Assembly: GCF_029504395.1 (NCBI RefSeq)
Contig: NZ_JAQFIF010000003.1
Location: forward strand, 434,001 to 498,000
Direction: 5' to 3'
DNA: 64,000 bases
Origin: Arthrobacter sp. ES3-54
Lineage (GTDB): Bacteria > Actinomycetota > Actinomycetes > Actinomycetales > Micrococcaceae
The notes beneath the pieces were generated by a model. That model saw nothing but the letters and a program-made list of their open reading frames with translations, had not been told where the DNA came from and ran no database searches. The stretch's first letter is position 1. Every line of letters begins with the position of its first letter. Shown piece after piece: positions 43,756 through 52,185 of the stretch. The translations under genes and the position numbers were made by a program.

Positions 43756-44588
43756 CGCTGGCCATGAGCGAAGTTCGCGGTTCCGAGGGCCAGGAACCCG
43801 GGACCACCGAAATTCCCGCCGCGGGCACCCCGGTACCTGACACCCGGCCGCCCGAAAACCCCCGCTCCGAGAACCCCGGCTCCGGAGCCCCCCGCTCCGA
43901 AAGTCCCGCGGCCGGAACTCCCGTGCCCGCAAACCCGGAGGCGGACCCGGACGCGCGGCTGCCGGCGTGGCTCGTGGAGCGGCCGCTCACGGCCGGCTGG
44001 GCGTGGGCCGGGTTCTGGGCAGCGCTGATCGTGGCCGATGAATTCCTGGATCTGGCCGGCTGGTCCTGGTATGTGCTGGTCGGCATGGCCGCCCTGCCGA
44101 CGCTGCTGGCAACCATCGCCCTTCTGCACGCCACCCCGCGCCGCTACCTGAAGCCCCGCCGGGACACGGTCCTGGGCCACTTTTTCGTCCGCTTCCTTGC
44201 CTTGGTTGCCGCCTTCCTCGTGTGGGGCGTGTCCGTGGTCATGAGCGCCTCGATCTCGACCACCCTTCAGTCGCTCGTCGGGGCGTCCGAGCGCGAGGTC
44301 ACCGCGGTGGGCTTCAACCTCCTGCTCGCCGCGATCCCGCTGGTGGTCTCCGTGCTGTGGCTGGCCTTCATCATCCGCTGCGCCTGGTTCCTGCGCCGGC
44401 TCCGGGGCTGGAAACAAGCGCCGGAACCGGGCACCGTGCCCAAGAAGTTCCTGCGGGGCAGGCCGCGGCTGAGGCGGGTGGTGGTGGGTCTCGCCCATCC
44501 CGGTCTGCTGCTCGTGGCGGGCCTGGGCACCTCCGTGCTCGCGCTCCTGCTGGGCGCTGTGGAACTGACCATCAATGTGTTGAAGTAG
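43752..44588 (+). CDS. Putative four-helix membrane protein with a Pro/Glu-rich N-terminus
   Basis: 278 residues from GTG 43752 in a 4-base GTGA overlap with the preceding gene (ATG 43764 is an alternative). Residues 1-72 are a repetitive Pro/Glu/Ser tract (TRPPENPRSENPGSGAP), probably cytoplasmic and disordered. Then come helices WAWAGFWAALIVADEFLDLA, YVLVGMAALPTLLATIALL, FLALVAAFLVWGVSVVMSA and LLLAAIPLVVSVLWLAFIIR, and a last one at the C-terminus. I do not recognise the family. The coupling suggests it could help the phosphotransferase-like enzyme or simply share its promoter. Confidence 0.72.
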   Translation: MTLAMSEVRGSEGQEPGTTEIPAAGTPVPDTRPPENPRSENPGSGAPRSESPAAGTPVPANPEADPDARLPAWLVERPLTAGWAWAGFWAALIVADEFLDLAGWSWYVLVGMAALPTLLATIALLHATPRRYLKPRRDTVLGHFFVRFLALVAAFLVWGVSVVMSASISTTLQSLVGASEREVTAVGFNLLLAAIPLVVSVLWLAFIIRCAWFLRRLRGWKQAPEPGTVPKKFLRGRPRLRRVVVGLAHPGLLLVAGLGTSVLALLLGAVELTINVLK

Positions 44589-44697
44589 GGCAACCGGGCT
44601 GCCGGGGCCAGGCGTACTGTTGACCTATGAGCTGCACTGAAGCGCGCATACCTCAGACGCGGATATTTGGATCATCTCTTCCCGGGGCGCGGTCACG

Positions 44698-45792
44698 ATG
44701 ACGCGCAAATGGCTGCGCTGGCTGCCCGCCGTCGCCGTTCCTGCCGTCATTGCCGCCGGCGCGCTGGCCGGATCCCTGCCCGCCAGCGCCGGGGATCCCC
44801 TGCCGACCAAGACGCCGGAGCAGGTCCTGCAGTTGATCGCCCAGCACCGCACGCCTGCCCTCTCCGGAACCCTGGAACAGTCCTCCGAGCTCGGTCTTCC
44901 CGAGCTCCCCAAGACCGGTACCGGCCCGGACTCGTCCAGCACCGCCTGGCTCGAACTGCTGACAGGTCCGCACACCGCTCGGGTCTATCGCGACGGCCCG
45001 GACAACGCCCGTATCCAAGTGATGGACCGGCTGGCTGAACGCAACGCCGTCCGCCACGGCAACGAGGTTTGGTTCTACAACTCCAAGGACAACACGGCCT
45101 CCCATCTCCAGCTCCCGGCCAACCCGGCGGGCGCCGCCAACCATCGCGGCGACGGCAGGGACGCTACGGCCACCCCGGACCAGCTCGCCACGATGCTCCT
45201 GGCCAAGATCGAACCGGGCACCGACGTGACGGTGGGCGCCGACGTCCAGGTCGCCGGCCGGGCCGCCTACAACCTGGTGCTGACGCCGAAATCCGATGCG
45301 ACGCTGGTCGGGTCCATCGCCGTAGCCGTCGACGGCCAGACCGGGCTGCCACTGGGCGTCGAGATCAAGGCCCGCGGACAGGCGGATCCCGCCTTCCGCG
45401 TAACCTACACGAGCCTGACGCTCGGGGCCCCCGACGCGTCGGTCTTCACGTTCAGCCCACCGCCGGGCGCCACCGTCCAGGAAATCCCAGTGCCGGAGCA
45501 CAAGCGCGGGAACGATGCCGGGAACGCTGCGGCGCCGGCAGCCAAGGACAGCGCCCGCAAGCCTGCCGTCACCGGCTCCGGCTGGGACTCGGTGGTTGAG
45601 TTCCCGGCGGGAACGGCCGGTCCCGCCTCGGACGCCAAGGCCCCGGCCCTGCTTGAACAGGCCACCGTTCCGGTCCAGGGCGGCCGGCTCCTGTCCACGG
45701 CGCTGGTGAACGTTTTGGTGCTCGACGACGGCCGGGTCGTCGCCGGCTCCGTGCCACTGGAGCGGCTCCAGGCCGCTGCCGCGCAGAAGTGA
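44698..45792 (+). CDS. Secreted LolA-like / DUF2092 family protein
   Basis: 364 residues with a signal peptide (about 1-31: MTRKWLRWLPAVAVPAVIAA, ending LPASA). The mature domain has the LolA/RseB-like pattern: TPEQVLQLIAQH, ALSGTLEQSSELGLP, a WLELLTGPHTARVYRDGP strand pair, EVWFYNSKDNTASHLQLP, and VTYTSLTLGAPDASVFTFSP. Such proteins have a half-barrel that binds lipids or lipoproteins. It heads a likely operon with an ABC ATPase and permease 50 bases downstream, so it may be the extracytoplasmic partner of that exporter. Confidence 0.85.
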   Translation: MTRKWLRWLPAVAVPAVIAAGALAGSLPASAGDPLPTKTPEQVLQLIAQHRTPALSGTLEQSSELGLPELPKTGTGPDSSSTAWLELLTGPHTARVYRDGPDNARIQVMDRLAERNAVRHGNEVWFYNSKDNTASHLQLPANPAGAANHRGDGRDATATPDQLATMLLAKIEPGTDVTVGADVQVAGRAAYNLVLTPKSDATLVGSIAVAVDGQTGLPLGVEIKARGQADPAFRVTYTSLTLGAPDASVFTFSPPPGATVQEIPVPEHKRGNDAGNAAAPAAKDSARKPAVTGSGWDSVVEFPAGTAGPASDAKAPALLEQATVPVQGGRLLSTALVNVLVLDDGRVVAGSVPLERLQAAAAQK

Positions 45793-45843
45793 TGATGGGC
45801 GCGGTATCCGGCGACGGTCGGGTGACCCTCCGGTGACGGCCGC

Positions 45844-46911
45844 GTGAGCGTCGCCGGGCCGGGGGCCGAGCCGAGCATCGAGAACAGCAGCGAGCTGAGC
45901 ATTGAGACCAAGGGCCTGACCAAACGGTTCGGCCAGCAGTTGGCTGTCAACGGCGTCGATCTGGCCGTGCCGAAAGGCGCGGTCTTCGGCTTTCTGGGCC
46001 CGAACGGCTCGGGGAAGACCACCACCATCAGGCTCCTGCTCGGCCTGGCCACGGCCAGCGGCGGCTCCATGCGCGTCCTGGGCGAGGAGATGCCCCGGAA
46101 ACTGGCTGGCGTGCTTCCCCGGGTCGGGGCGCTGGTCGAGGGACCGGCGTTCTACCCGTTCCTCTCCGGCGCGGCCAACCTGCGCCGCATGGACGCCGCG
46201 GACCCCCACGGTTCGGCGGCAACGCGGCGCGCCCGGGTCCAGTCAGCCCTGGAACGGGTCGGTTTGACGCACGCCGCGGACAAGCTGGTCCGGGCCTATT
46301 CGCTGGGCATGAAGCAGCGGCTGGGGATCGCCAACGCCCTGCTCGTTCCGCGGGAGCTCCTGGTGCTGGACGAGCCCACCAATGGGCTGGATCCCCAGGG
46401 CACCCGTGAAGTGCGGAGCCTGGTGCGATCGCTCGCCGCGGACGGCGCTACGGTGTTCGTCTCCAGCCACTTGCTGGCCGAGGTCGAGCAGATCTGCACG
46501 CATGCGGCCATTATGAGCGCGGGCCGGCTTGTGGCGCAGGGAACCCTGGCGGAACTGCGTGGGGCGGGCCAGGCCAGGATCCGCGTGCTGACCCCGGATC
46601 CGGGCACCGCGGCGCAGGTGCTGACGGGCCTGGGCCTGACCTTGAGTGCCGACGGCCGCACTTCCGCAGGCACGGGTTCCGGTGCCGCTGGCTCCGGAAC
46701 GGACGCGGCCCTGTTCGCGGCACTGCCTGCGGCTCCGCCAGGTGCGGCAGCCCGGGAAGACCAGGGATCGGCTCTGGCCGTGGAGCCGGAAGCTGTGGTG
46801 GCGGCCCTCGTGGCGGCCGGGGTCCGTGTCCGCGGCTTCGCGACCGAACAGGCCAGCCTCGAGGACCGGTTTGTGGCATTGACGGGGGAGGGGTTCGACG
46901 TTGTCCAATAA
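45844..46911 (+). CDS. ABC exporter ATP-binding protein
   Basis: 355 residues. Walker A FLGPNGSGKTTTIRLLLG (about 50-67), signature YSLGMKQRLGIANALL, Walker B LLVLDEPTNGLDPQG and the H-loop FVSSHLLAEVEQ. It belongs to the CcmA/NatA-like group that serves ABC-2 exporters. The C-terminal 110 residues are an extension with a Ser/Gly-rich linker, and end SLEDRFVALTGEGFD, a common dimerisation tail. GTG 45844 is the best start. It overlaps the permease gene by 11 bases. Confidence 0.93.
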   Translation: MSVAGPGAEPSIENSSELSIETKGLTKRFGQQLAVNGVDLAVPKGAVFGFLGPNGSGKTTTIRLLLGLATASGGSMRVLGEEMPRKLAGVLPRVGALVEGPAFYPFLSGAANLRRMDAADPHGSAATRRARVQSALERVGLTHAADKLVRAYSLGMKQRLGIANALLVPRELLVLDEPTNGLDPQGTREVRSLVRSLAADGATVFVSSHLLAEVEQICTHAAIMSAGRLVAQGTLAELRGAGQARIRVLTPDPGTAAQVLTGLGLTLSADGRTSAGTGSGAAGSGTDAALFAALPAAPPGAAAREDQGSALAVEPEAVVAALVAAGVRVRGFATEQASLEDRFVALTGEGFDVVQ

Positions 46912-47860
46912 CAGCCCATCTTTGGGCGATCCACCAGCCGACCCATCAGCCGGCCCATCAGTCGCCCCGGCGGGCGGCCGCAGTGGAGCGGCCGCAGGCG
47001 CAGGCGGCGACGTCGGGGCAGGCGGCCCGCCGGTCCGGCGCGGATCCCTGACCCGCGGACTGCTGGCCTCCGAGCTCGGCGTGCTGTTCCGCCGCCGTAG
47101 GACGTGGGCCATGTTGTGCGCGCTGGCGGCCATCCCGGTCCTGATCGCCGTGGCGGTGCGGGTCTCCTCGGCCGTGCCGCCGGGCCGCGGGCCCGCCTTC
47201 CTGGACCGGATCGCCCAGAACGGCCTGTTCGTGGGCGTCACGGCCATGGTGGTCTCCGTGCCGCTGTTCCTGCCGCTCACCGTCGGCGTCGTGGCCGGAG
47301 ACACGATCGCCGGCGAGGCCGGGCTGGGAACCCTGCGCTACCTGCTCGTGGCCCCGGCCGGGCGGATCCGTCTATTGATCGTCAAATATGCCGGGACGGC
47401 TCTGTTCGTGCTCGTTGCCCCGCTCGTGGTGGCCCTGACCGGGGCCGGAATCGGCGCAGCGCTCTTCCCTGTGGGCCCGGTGACCCTGCTTTCCGGCGAC
47501 ACGATCGAGCCCGGCGAGGCAGTGGTCCGGCTCCTGCTGATCGCCGCCTACCTGGCGGTTTCACTGCTGGGGTTGTCGGCGATCGGCCTGTTCATCTCGA
47601 CCCTGACGGACGTTCCGGTCGGGGCCATGGCGGCCACCGTGGTGCTCTCGGTCGTGGCCCAGGTCCTGGACGCGCTGCCGCAGCTTGGGTCGCTGCATCC
47701 CTGGCTGTTCAGCCACTACTGGCTGGACTTCGGCGATCTGCTCCGCCAGCCGGTTTCCTGGGACGCCTTTGCCGGCAACGCCGTCTTGCAGGGCGGCTAC
47801 ATCGCCGTCTTCGGCGCACTGGCCTACTGCAGGTTCATCACCAAGGACGTGCTCTCCTAG
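46901..47860 (+). CDS. ABC-2 type exporter permease
   Basis: 319 residues. TTG 46901 begins the frame inside the ATPase gene (11-base overlap). About 45 disordered residues (PSAGPSVAPAGGRSG) precede RGLLASELGVLFRRRRTWAM and six hydrophobic helices, for example VSVPLFLPLTVGVVAGDTIA and YLAVSLLGLSAIGLFISTLT. The block GEAGLGTLRYLLVAPAGRIR is typical of ABC-2 permeases. With the ATPase it forms a homodimeric exporter of unknown substrate; the LolA-like protein upstream hints at a lipid or lipoprotein-linked role. Confidence 0.9.
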   Translation: MSNNSPSLGDPPADPSAGPSVAPAGGRSGAAAGAGGDVGAGGPPVRRGSLTRGLLASELGVLFRRRRTWAMLCALAAIPVLIAVAVRVSSAVPPGRGPAFLDRIAQNGLFVGVTAMVVSVPLFLPLTVGVVAGDTIAGEAGLGTLRYLLVAPAGRIRLLIVKYAGTALFVLVAPLVVALTGAGIGAALFPVGPVTLLSGDTIEPGEAVVRLLLIAAYLAVSLLGLSAIGLFISTLTDVPVGAMAATVVLSVVAQVLDALPQLGSLHPWLFSHYWLDFGDLLRQPVSWDAFAGNAVLQGGYIAVFGALAYCRFITKDVLS

Positions 47861-47916
47861 CCGCCGGCCAGGCCGGACCAGGACCGCGTCCTAGGACCGG
47901 GTCCCAGGACAGGGTC

Positions 47917-49404
47917 TCAGTAGCGGGCCACGTAGCCGTAGAGCTGCATCCCGGACATGGCCGCAACATCGGTCACGGTGATGCCGGCGTCGGGATTGAG
48001 AGCCTGAACCACGCGGCCGCCACCGACGTAGATGGCCACGTGGTAGAAACCCGGGGCCGAGCCCCAGACGAGCAAATCGCCAGGCCGGGCCTGGGAGAGC
48101 GGGACGTGGACGGGGGCCTGCGCGAACTGCTGGGAGGCAGTGCGGGGCAGGTATTTGCCGGCAGCGGCGAACGCATTCTGCACCAGGCCCGAGCAGTCAA
48201 ACCCACGGGCCCCGGTTCCGCCGTACTGGTAGTAGAAGGGCGATCCTGTCTTGCCCAGCGCAACTGAAATCGCGGTCTGGTTCGAGCCGCCGGAAATCGG
48301 CGCCGGCACGGGCGCAGGTACTGGGACAGGCGCCGGAACCGGAACGTGAATCGGCGCCGGAGCAGGCGCGGGTTCGGGGGCCGGCGCGGACGCGTGTACC
48401 GGTGCGGGTGCGGGTGCTGGGGCTGGCGCGGGTGCTGGAGCCGGTGCCGGAACGGGAGCCGCCGGCACTTGGGCCGGAGCCGGAGCTGCCGGCTGCTGTG
48501 CGGCCGAATCGTCCCCTCGCGGTGATGCCGGGGCAGGCTGGGAGTCCGTGGCCGGCTGCGGCGTCGCCGCGGCCGCCGCGGTCAGTGCCGCCAGCCGCTC
48601 CTGCTGGCGCTGGCGGTCGAGGGCGTCCACCCGGGCCGATTCCAGTGCCGCGGTGGTGTTCTTAAGGTTTGCCAGCTGGTCTACCAGCGCGCTGCGCTGT
48701 GCTTTGGCTTCCGTCACGGCCTGGCGCTGGGCCGCGGTGGCGCGGTCGGCGTCGACCTTGCGGTCTTCCGCGGTCGCGGCGGCCTCGTCCGCGGCGCGGT
48801 TGGCGTCCGCTGCGGCTTCCGTCAGTGACTTTGCTGCGGCGGCCGCGGTTTCCGCGGACTGAAACGCCCGCGCGCGTCCGGCCGTTACAGCCTCCAGCGT
48901 GGCTGCATCTTCGAGGGCCTGTCCGCTGCCGCTGACAAAGCTGCTGAGCGCAGGATTCAGTCCGCCGTTGCGGTACAGATCCCCGGCCAGCTGGCCGATC
49001 TGCTTGCGGGACTTGGCCTGTTCCGCTTCGGCGGCGGCAGCCCTGGCGGCCGCCACAGCCGCCGTGTCACGGCGCGTAGCCAGCTCCACGAGGGCCTCGC
49101 CGTAGGCATTGTTTGCTTGCAGGGACGCGGCGAGGCTGGCTTCCTGGCCGGCCGAGGCGTCGGCCAGGAGCCCGTCGATCCTGGTGACCTCCGCCGCCGT
49201 CGCGCTTTCGCTGGACTTGGCGGCCGCGATCTCTTCCGGTGAGGGGATCTCCGGCGACGCCGGAACCTGGCCGGCCGCTGGCAGCTGTACGCGCCCGAAT
49301 GCGGAAGTCAGTGGTGTGGCCTGTGCCGGGAGCGCGAGCGTTCCAAGGAGGACGACGGCGGTGCAGAGCACAGCCGTCTTGCGACCGGATCCGGTCCAAC
49401 TCAT
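47917..49404 (-). CDS. Secreted NlpC/P60 peptidoglycan endopeptidase
   Basis: 495 residues from ATG 49404 (a TTG two codons upstream is less likely). Signal peptide about 1-30. Residues about 40-280 are an Ala/Glu-rich coiled coil like the RipA/PcsB helper region. Residues about 285-370 are a long Ala-Pro repeat (PAPAPAPAPAPVHASAP), a probable wall-spanning linker. The C-terminal NlpC/P60 domain has the catalytic Cys in GARGFDCSGLVQNAF, His in FYHVAIYVGGGRV and the third polar residue in ALNPDAG. It cleaves stem peptides, probably at division. A palindrome lies in its upstream region. Confidence 0.94.
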   Translation of the reverse strand: MSWTGSGRKTAVLCTAVVLLGTLALPAQATPLTSAFGRVQLPAAGQVPASPEIPSPEEIAAAKSSESATAAEVTRIDGLLADASAGQEASLAASLQANNAYGEALVELATRRDTAAVAAARAAAAEAEQAKSRKQIGQLAGDLYRNGGLNPALSSFVSGSGQALEDAATLEAVTAGRARAFQSAETAAAAAKSLTEAAADANRAADEAAATAEDRKVDADRATAAQRQAVTEAKAQRSALVDQLANLKNTTAALESARVDALDRQRQQERLAALTAAAAATPQPATDSQPAPASPRGDDSAAQQPAAPAPAQVPAAPVPAPAPAPAPAPAPAPAPVHASAPAPEPAPAPAPIHVPVPAPVPVPAPVPAPISGGSNQTAISVALGKTGSPFYYQYGGTGARGFDCSGLVQNAFAAAGKYLPRTASQQFAQAPVHVPLSQARPGDLLVWGSAPGFYHVAIYVGGGRVVQALNPDAGITVTDVAAMSGMQLYGYVARY

Positions 49405-49501
49405 GGGCAAACCTCGCGAAGTGTCAGGCTGGAATGAGCGAGGTCGGATTTTGGCGCGTTCAAGCCCCTCTGCGGATCACCCAGCAGGCATGAGGCTACG
49501 T

Positions 49502-49519
49502 GCCAAAGGTCACTTTGGC
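49502..49519. promoter_or_regulatory. Palindrome GCCAAAG-GTCA-CTTTGGC in the NlpC/P60 upstream region
   Basis: A perfect 7+4+7 inverted repeat in the 306-base region 49405-49710 between the hydrolase gene and the end of the CDF gene. The AT-rich stretch just beyond it (49527-49560) is the likely promoter area for the leftward hydrolase gene, which would place the palindrome near the transcription start as an operator. The rest of the interval is GC-rich and without a recognisable gene or riboswitch. Confidence 0.5.
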
Positions 49520-49710
49520 AACACGAGTCACATGAATAACATAAACAACACTGGTGTCATTTGGCCACGCATGCGAGGGGTGTGTCGTGCTGGCAGCCAG
49601 CCGCGGCGGCATCCCGGACGCGGGGATACCCGCACGGCGCTGACGCACCCGGCCGGACCCGGCCGATCGCCGCACGGCGCTGCCGGGGCTCCCGCACGCT
49701 GGTGCCCGGG

Positions 49711-50637
49711 TCAGGCGTGCTGGTGCGACTCGTGCTCCGAATGCGTGACGGGCTCGAGCTGGAATGTGCAGTGTTCGGTGTCGAAATGGGAGCCCAGGCA
49801 GCTGGTGAGTTTGTCGAGGACCCGGTCGGCGCCCCGGGCACTGAGCGCCGCGTCCTCCACCACCACGTGGGCGGAGAAGACGGGGACGCCGGAGGTGATG
49901 GTCCAGATGTGGATGTCGTGGACGGATACCACTCCGTCCACGGAGAGGATGTGCTCGCGGATCATCTGAACGTCCACGCCCTTGGGGGTGGCCTCGAGGA
50001 GCACGTCCACGACGTCGCGCAGCAGGTGCCAGGCCCGGGGCAGGATCATGAGGGCGATGAGGATCGACGCAATGGTGTCTGCAGCCTGGAACCCGGTGAC
50101 CATGATGACCAGCGCCGCCGCAATGACGGCAAAGGACCCCAGCAGATCCCCCAGGACCTCCAGGTAGGCGCCGCGGACATTCAGGCTCTCCTTCTGGGCG
50201 CCGCGCAGGATCAGCAGCGATACCAGGTTGGCGACGGCGCCGAGGATGGCCGCTGCGAGCATGATGTCGGTGTGGACCTCGGGGGTTGAGCCGAGCCGGC
50301 GGATGGCCTCGGTGAAGATCACCACCGAGATGACGATCAGGACCAGGGCGTTTGCCAGCGCCGCCAGGACCTCGGCGCGCTGGTAACCGTAGGTGCGCAG
50401 ATCGCTGGCGGGCCGGGTGGCGATCCACGCGGCCAGCAGGGCGATGAAGACGCCGGCGGCGTCGGAGAGCATGTGCCCGGCGTCGGCGAGCAGGGCCAGG
50501 GACCCGGAGACCACGGCGCCAATCGTCTGGAGGAGCACCACGGCGAGCGTGATCGCCAGGACGGCGACCAGGCGCTTGCGGTGCTTCGCTGTGCCAGTGG
50601 CAGTGATGCCGTGCGAGTGGCTGTGGTCGTGTCCCAT
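49711..50637 (-). CDS. Cation diffusion facilitator metal exporter (CzcD/ZitB-like)
   Basis: 308 residues from ATG 50637. It opens with a His-rich metal-binding segment (GHDHSHSHG), followed by six helices. The transport-site residues appear in LLADAGHMLSDAAGVFIALL (TM2) and VLGDLLGSFAVIAAALVIMV (TM5). The C-terminal cytoplasmic domain (HDIHIWTITSGVPVFSAHVV) carries another His cluster, and the protein ends THSEHESHQHA. Zinc or a related divalent cation is exported in exchange for protons. No metal sensor gene is adjacent. Confidence 0.95.
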   Translation of the reverse strand: MGHDHSHSHGITATGTAKHRKRLVAVLAITLAVVLLQTIGAVVSGSLALLADAGHMLSDAAGVFIALLAAWIATRPASDLRTYGYQRAEVLAALANALVLIVISVVIFTEAIRRLGSTPEVHTDIMLAAAILGAVANLVSLLILRGAQKESLNVRGAYLEVLGDLLGSFAVIAAALVIMVTGFQAADTIASILIALMILPRAWHLLRDVVDVLLEATPKGVDVQMIREHILSVDGVVSVHDIHIWTITSGVPVFSAHVVVEDAALSARGADRVLDKLTSCLGSHFDTEHCTFQLEPVTHSEHESHQHA

Positions 50638-50647
50638 GCCTACAAGG

Positions 50648-51109
50648 CTATCCCCAGCCAAGCTCGTGCAGGCGCGCGTCGCTGATGCCGAAGTGGTGGG
50701 CGATCTCATGCACCACGGTGACGGTGACTTCCTCGATCACGTCCTCCCGGGAGGCGCAGATGTCCAGGATGGGCTGGCGAAAGATCGTGATCCGGTCCGG
50801 CAGTGAGCCGGCGTCCCACCAGGAGTCCCGCTCGGTCAGGGGAACACCCTCATAGAGCCCCAGCAACACGGTGTCCGGATCCTCGCCGGGCTGCGGGGTG
50901 TAGTCGTCCTCGATGAAGATCGCGACATTGCTCATTGTCTTCGCCAGCTCCGGCGGGATCCGGCCCAGGGCGTCACTCACCGCAGCCTCGAAATCGGCCT
51001 CGGACATCGGGAAGGGCCCGTCAGCCGGGCTGTCACCACCGTCCCCGCCGTCACTGCCGTCCCCGCCGTTCGGAACGATCGGCAGGCCGGGCGGGAGGGA
51101 TGAGCGCAT
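50648..51109 (-). CDS. Zincin-like metallopeptidase family protein
   Basis: 153 residues. The zinc site is VVHEIAHHFGISDARLHELGW: HExxH plus a downstream Asp/His typical of the minimal metallopeptidase (zincin_1, TTHA0227-like) family. The Gly/Asp tract near residues 13-30 is low complexity; the conserved protein begins around MSEADFEAAVSDALGRIP (residue 35), so a start there at about 51007 is possible. Only 10 bases separate it from the CDF gene, suggesting cotranscription. Substrate unknown. Confidence 0.85.
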   Translation of the reverse strand: MRSSLPPGLPIVPNGGDGSDGGDGGDSPADGPFPMSEADFEAAVSDALGRIPPELAKTMSNVAIFIEDDYTPQPGEDPDTVLLGLYEGVPLTERDSWWDAGSLPDRITIFRQPILDICASREDVIEEVTVTVVHEIAHHFGISDARLHELGWG

Positions 51110-51118
51110 AGGGAAACT

Positions 51119-52099
51119 CTAGCGGGACCGGCGCCGGGTCAGCCCCACGCCCACGAGGCAGATCACGCCGCCCACCAGGCCCCAGATGGTCGGAATCTCG
51201 CCCAAAACCAGCCAAGAGATCAGGATTGTGGTGCCAGGGACCAGGTAGGTGGTGGCGGCGAGGCGCCCCGCGTCAATGAGGGAGAGCGCGTAGGCCCACG
51301 TGGTGAACGCGATCGCAGTCGGGAAGATGCCCAGATAGACCAGACCCAGCGTGGCCGGCAGGGGAGCGGCCTGCACTTCGGTGATCAACTGGCCGCTGAA
51401 GGGCAGGCAGCAGACGGCGCCCACCATGATGCCGAACCACGTGGCCTGGGCGGCCGGAAACTTGCGGAGCACCGGCTTTTGGACGATCACGCTCACGGCG
51501 GCCAGCGCGGCCGCGAGCAGGCACAGCAACACACCGGCCACGTCCGCCGTCGACCGCTGGCCGGAACCAAGCGCAATCAGGGCCACGCCGCCAAAGGCGA
51601 TCAGGCTGCCGATGATCAGCCAGCGCGGGAAGCCCTCTTTCAGGATCACGCCGGCCATCACGGCGACCAGGATGGGGTTGACGTTGATCAGCAGGGCGGC
51701 CGTGCCGGCGTCGAGCATGTGCTCGGCGGCGTTCAGGGCCACGTTGTAGCCGCCGAACCACATGACGCCGTAAGCCAAAATGGGCCACCATTCGCGGCCC
51801 CGGGGCAGCCCCCTGAGCTTCGGCACCACCAGCAGGCCCAGCACGACGGCGGCAACCGCCAGGCGGCCGAGCGTCAGGGAGCCGGGGGAGAAGCTCGGGC
51901 CCACGGCCCGGATGCCCACGAATGCCGAGGCCCACAGGACCACGGTGACCACGACGGCGGCGATGCCGAGCCGGCTGATCGGGGCCGGCTGTCGGGGAGA
52001 GGCGGGCGCGGGTTGCGGGGCGGGTGCGTGTGCGGCGAGCGGAGACCCTTCGTGGGGGCCTGCGGACGGAGTGGGGCCGGATGCTGCGGTTGTTGCCAT
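51119..52099 (-). CDS. EamA family (DMT superfamily) transporter
   Basis: 326 residues with ten hydrophobic helices in two EamA repeats. The first includes VVTVVLWASAFVGIRAVGPS and NVALNAAEHMLDAGTAALLI. The second is marked by VYLGIFPTAIAFTTWAYALS and PGTTILISWLVLGEIPT. These are signature blocks of drug/metabolite transporters. The N-terminal 42 residues are Pro/Ala-rich. It ends 9 bases from the metallopeptidase start. The exported metabolite is unknown. Confidence 0.92.
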   Translation of the reverse strand: MATTAASGPTPSAGPHEGSPLAAHAPAPQPAPASPRQPAPISRLGIAAVVVTVVLWASAFVGIRAVGPSFSPGSLTLGRLAVAAVVLGLLVVPKLRGLPRGREWWPILAYGVMWFGGYNVALNAAEHMLDAGTAALLINVNPILVAVMAGVILKEGFPRWLIIGSLIAFGGVALIALGSGQRSTADVAGVLLCLLAAALAAVSVIVQKPVLRKFPAAQATWFGIMVGAVCCLPFSGQLITEVQAAPLPATLGLVYLGIFPTAIAFTTWAYALSLIDAGRLAATTYLVPGTTILISWLVLGEIPTIWGLVGGVICLVGVGLTRRRSR

Positions 52100-52185
52100 G
52101 CTGCCAATCTAGCCGTTCCCGCGCGGTCAGTACTGGCGGAGATCGGTCGCGTCTAGTCGAGATCCTGCCAACATGCCGGACGGCC

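Noticed and set aside
48290..48540. Repetitive DNA resembling a short array
   Set aside because: It encodes the Ala-Pro linker of the NlpC/P60 protein in frame; there are no spacers, so it is not CRISPR.
49405..49710. Possible c-di-AMP (ydaO-type) riboswitch ahead of the NlpC/P60 gene, a common actinobacterial arrangement
   Set aside because: I could not find the conserved cores of that riboswitch in the region.
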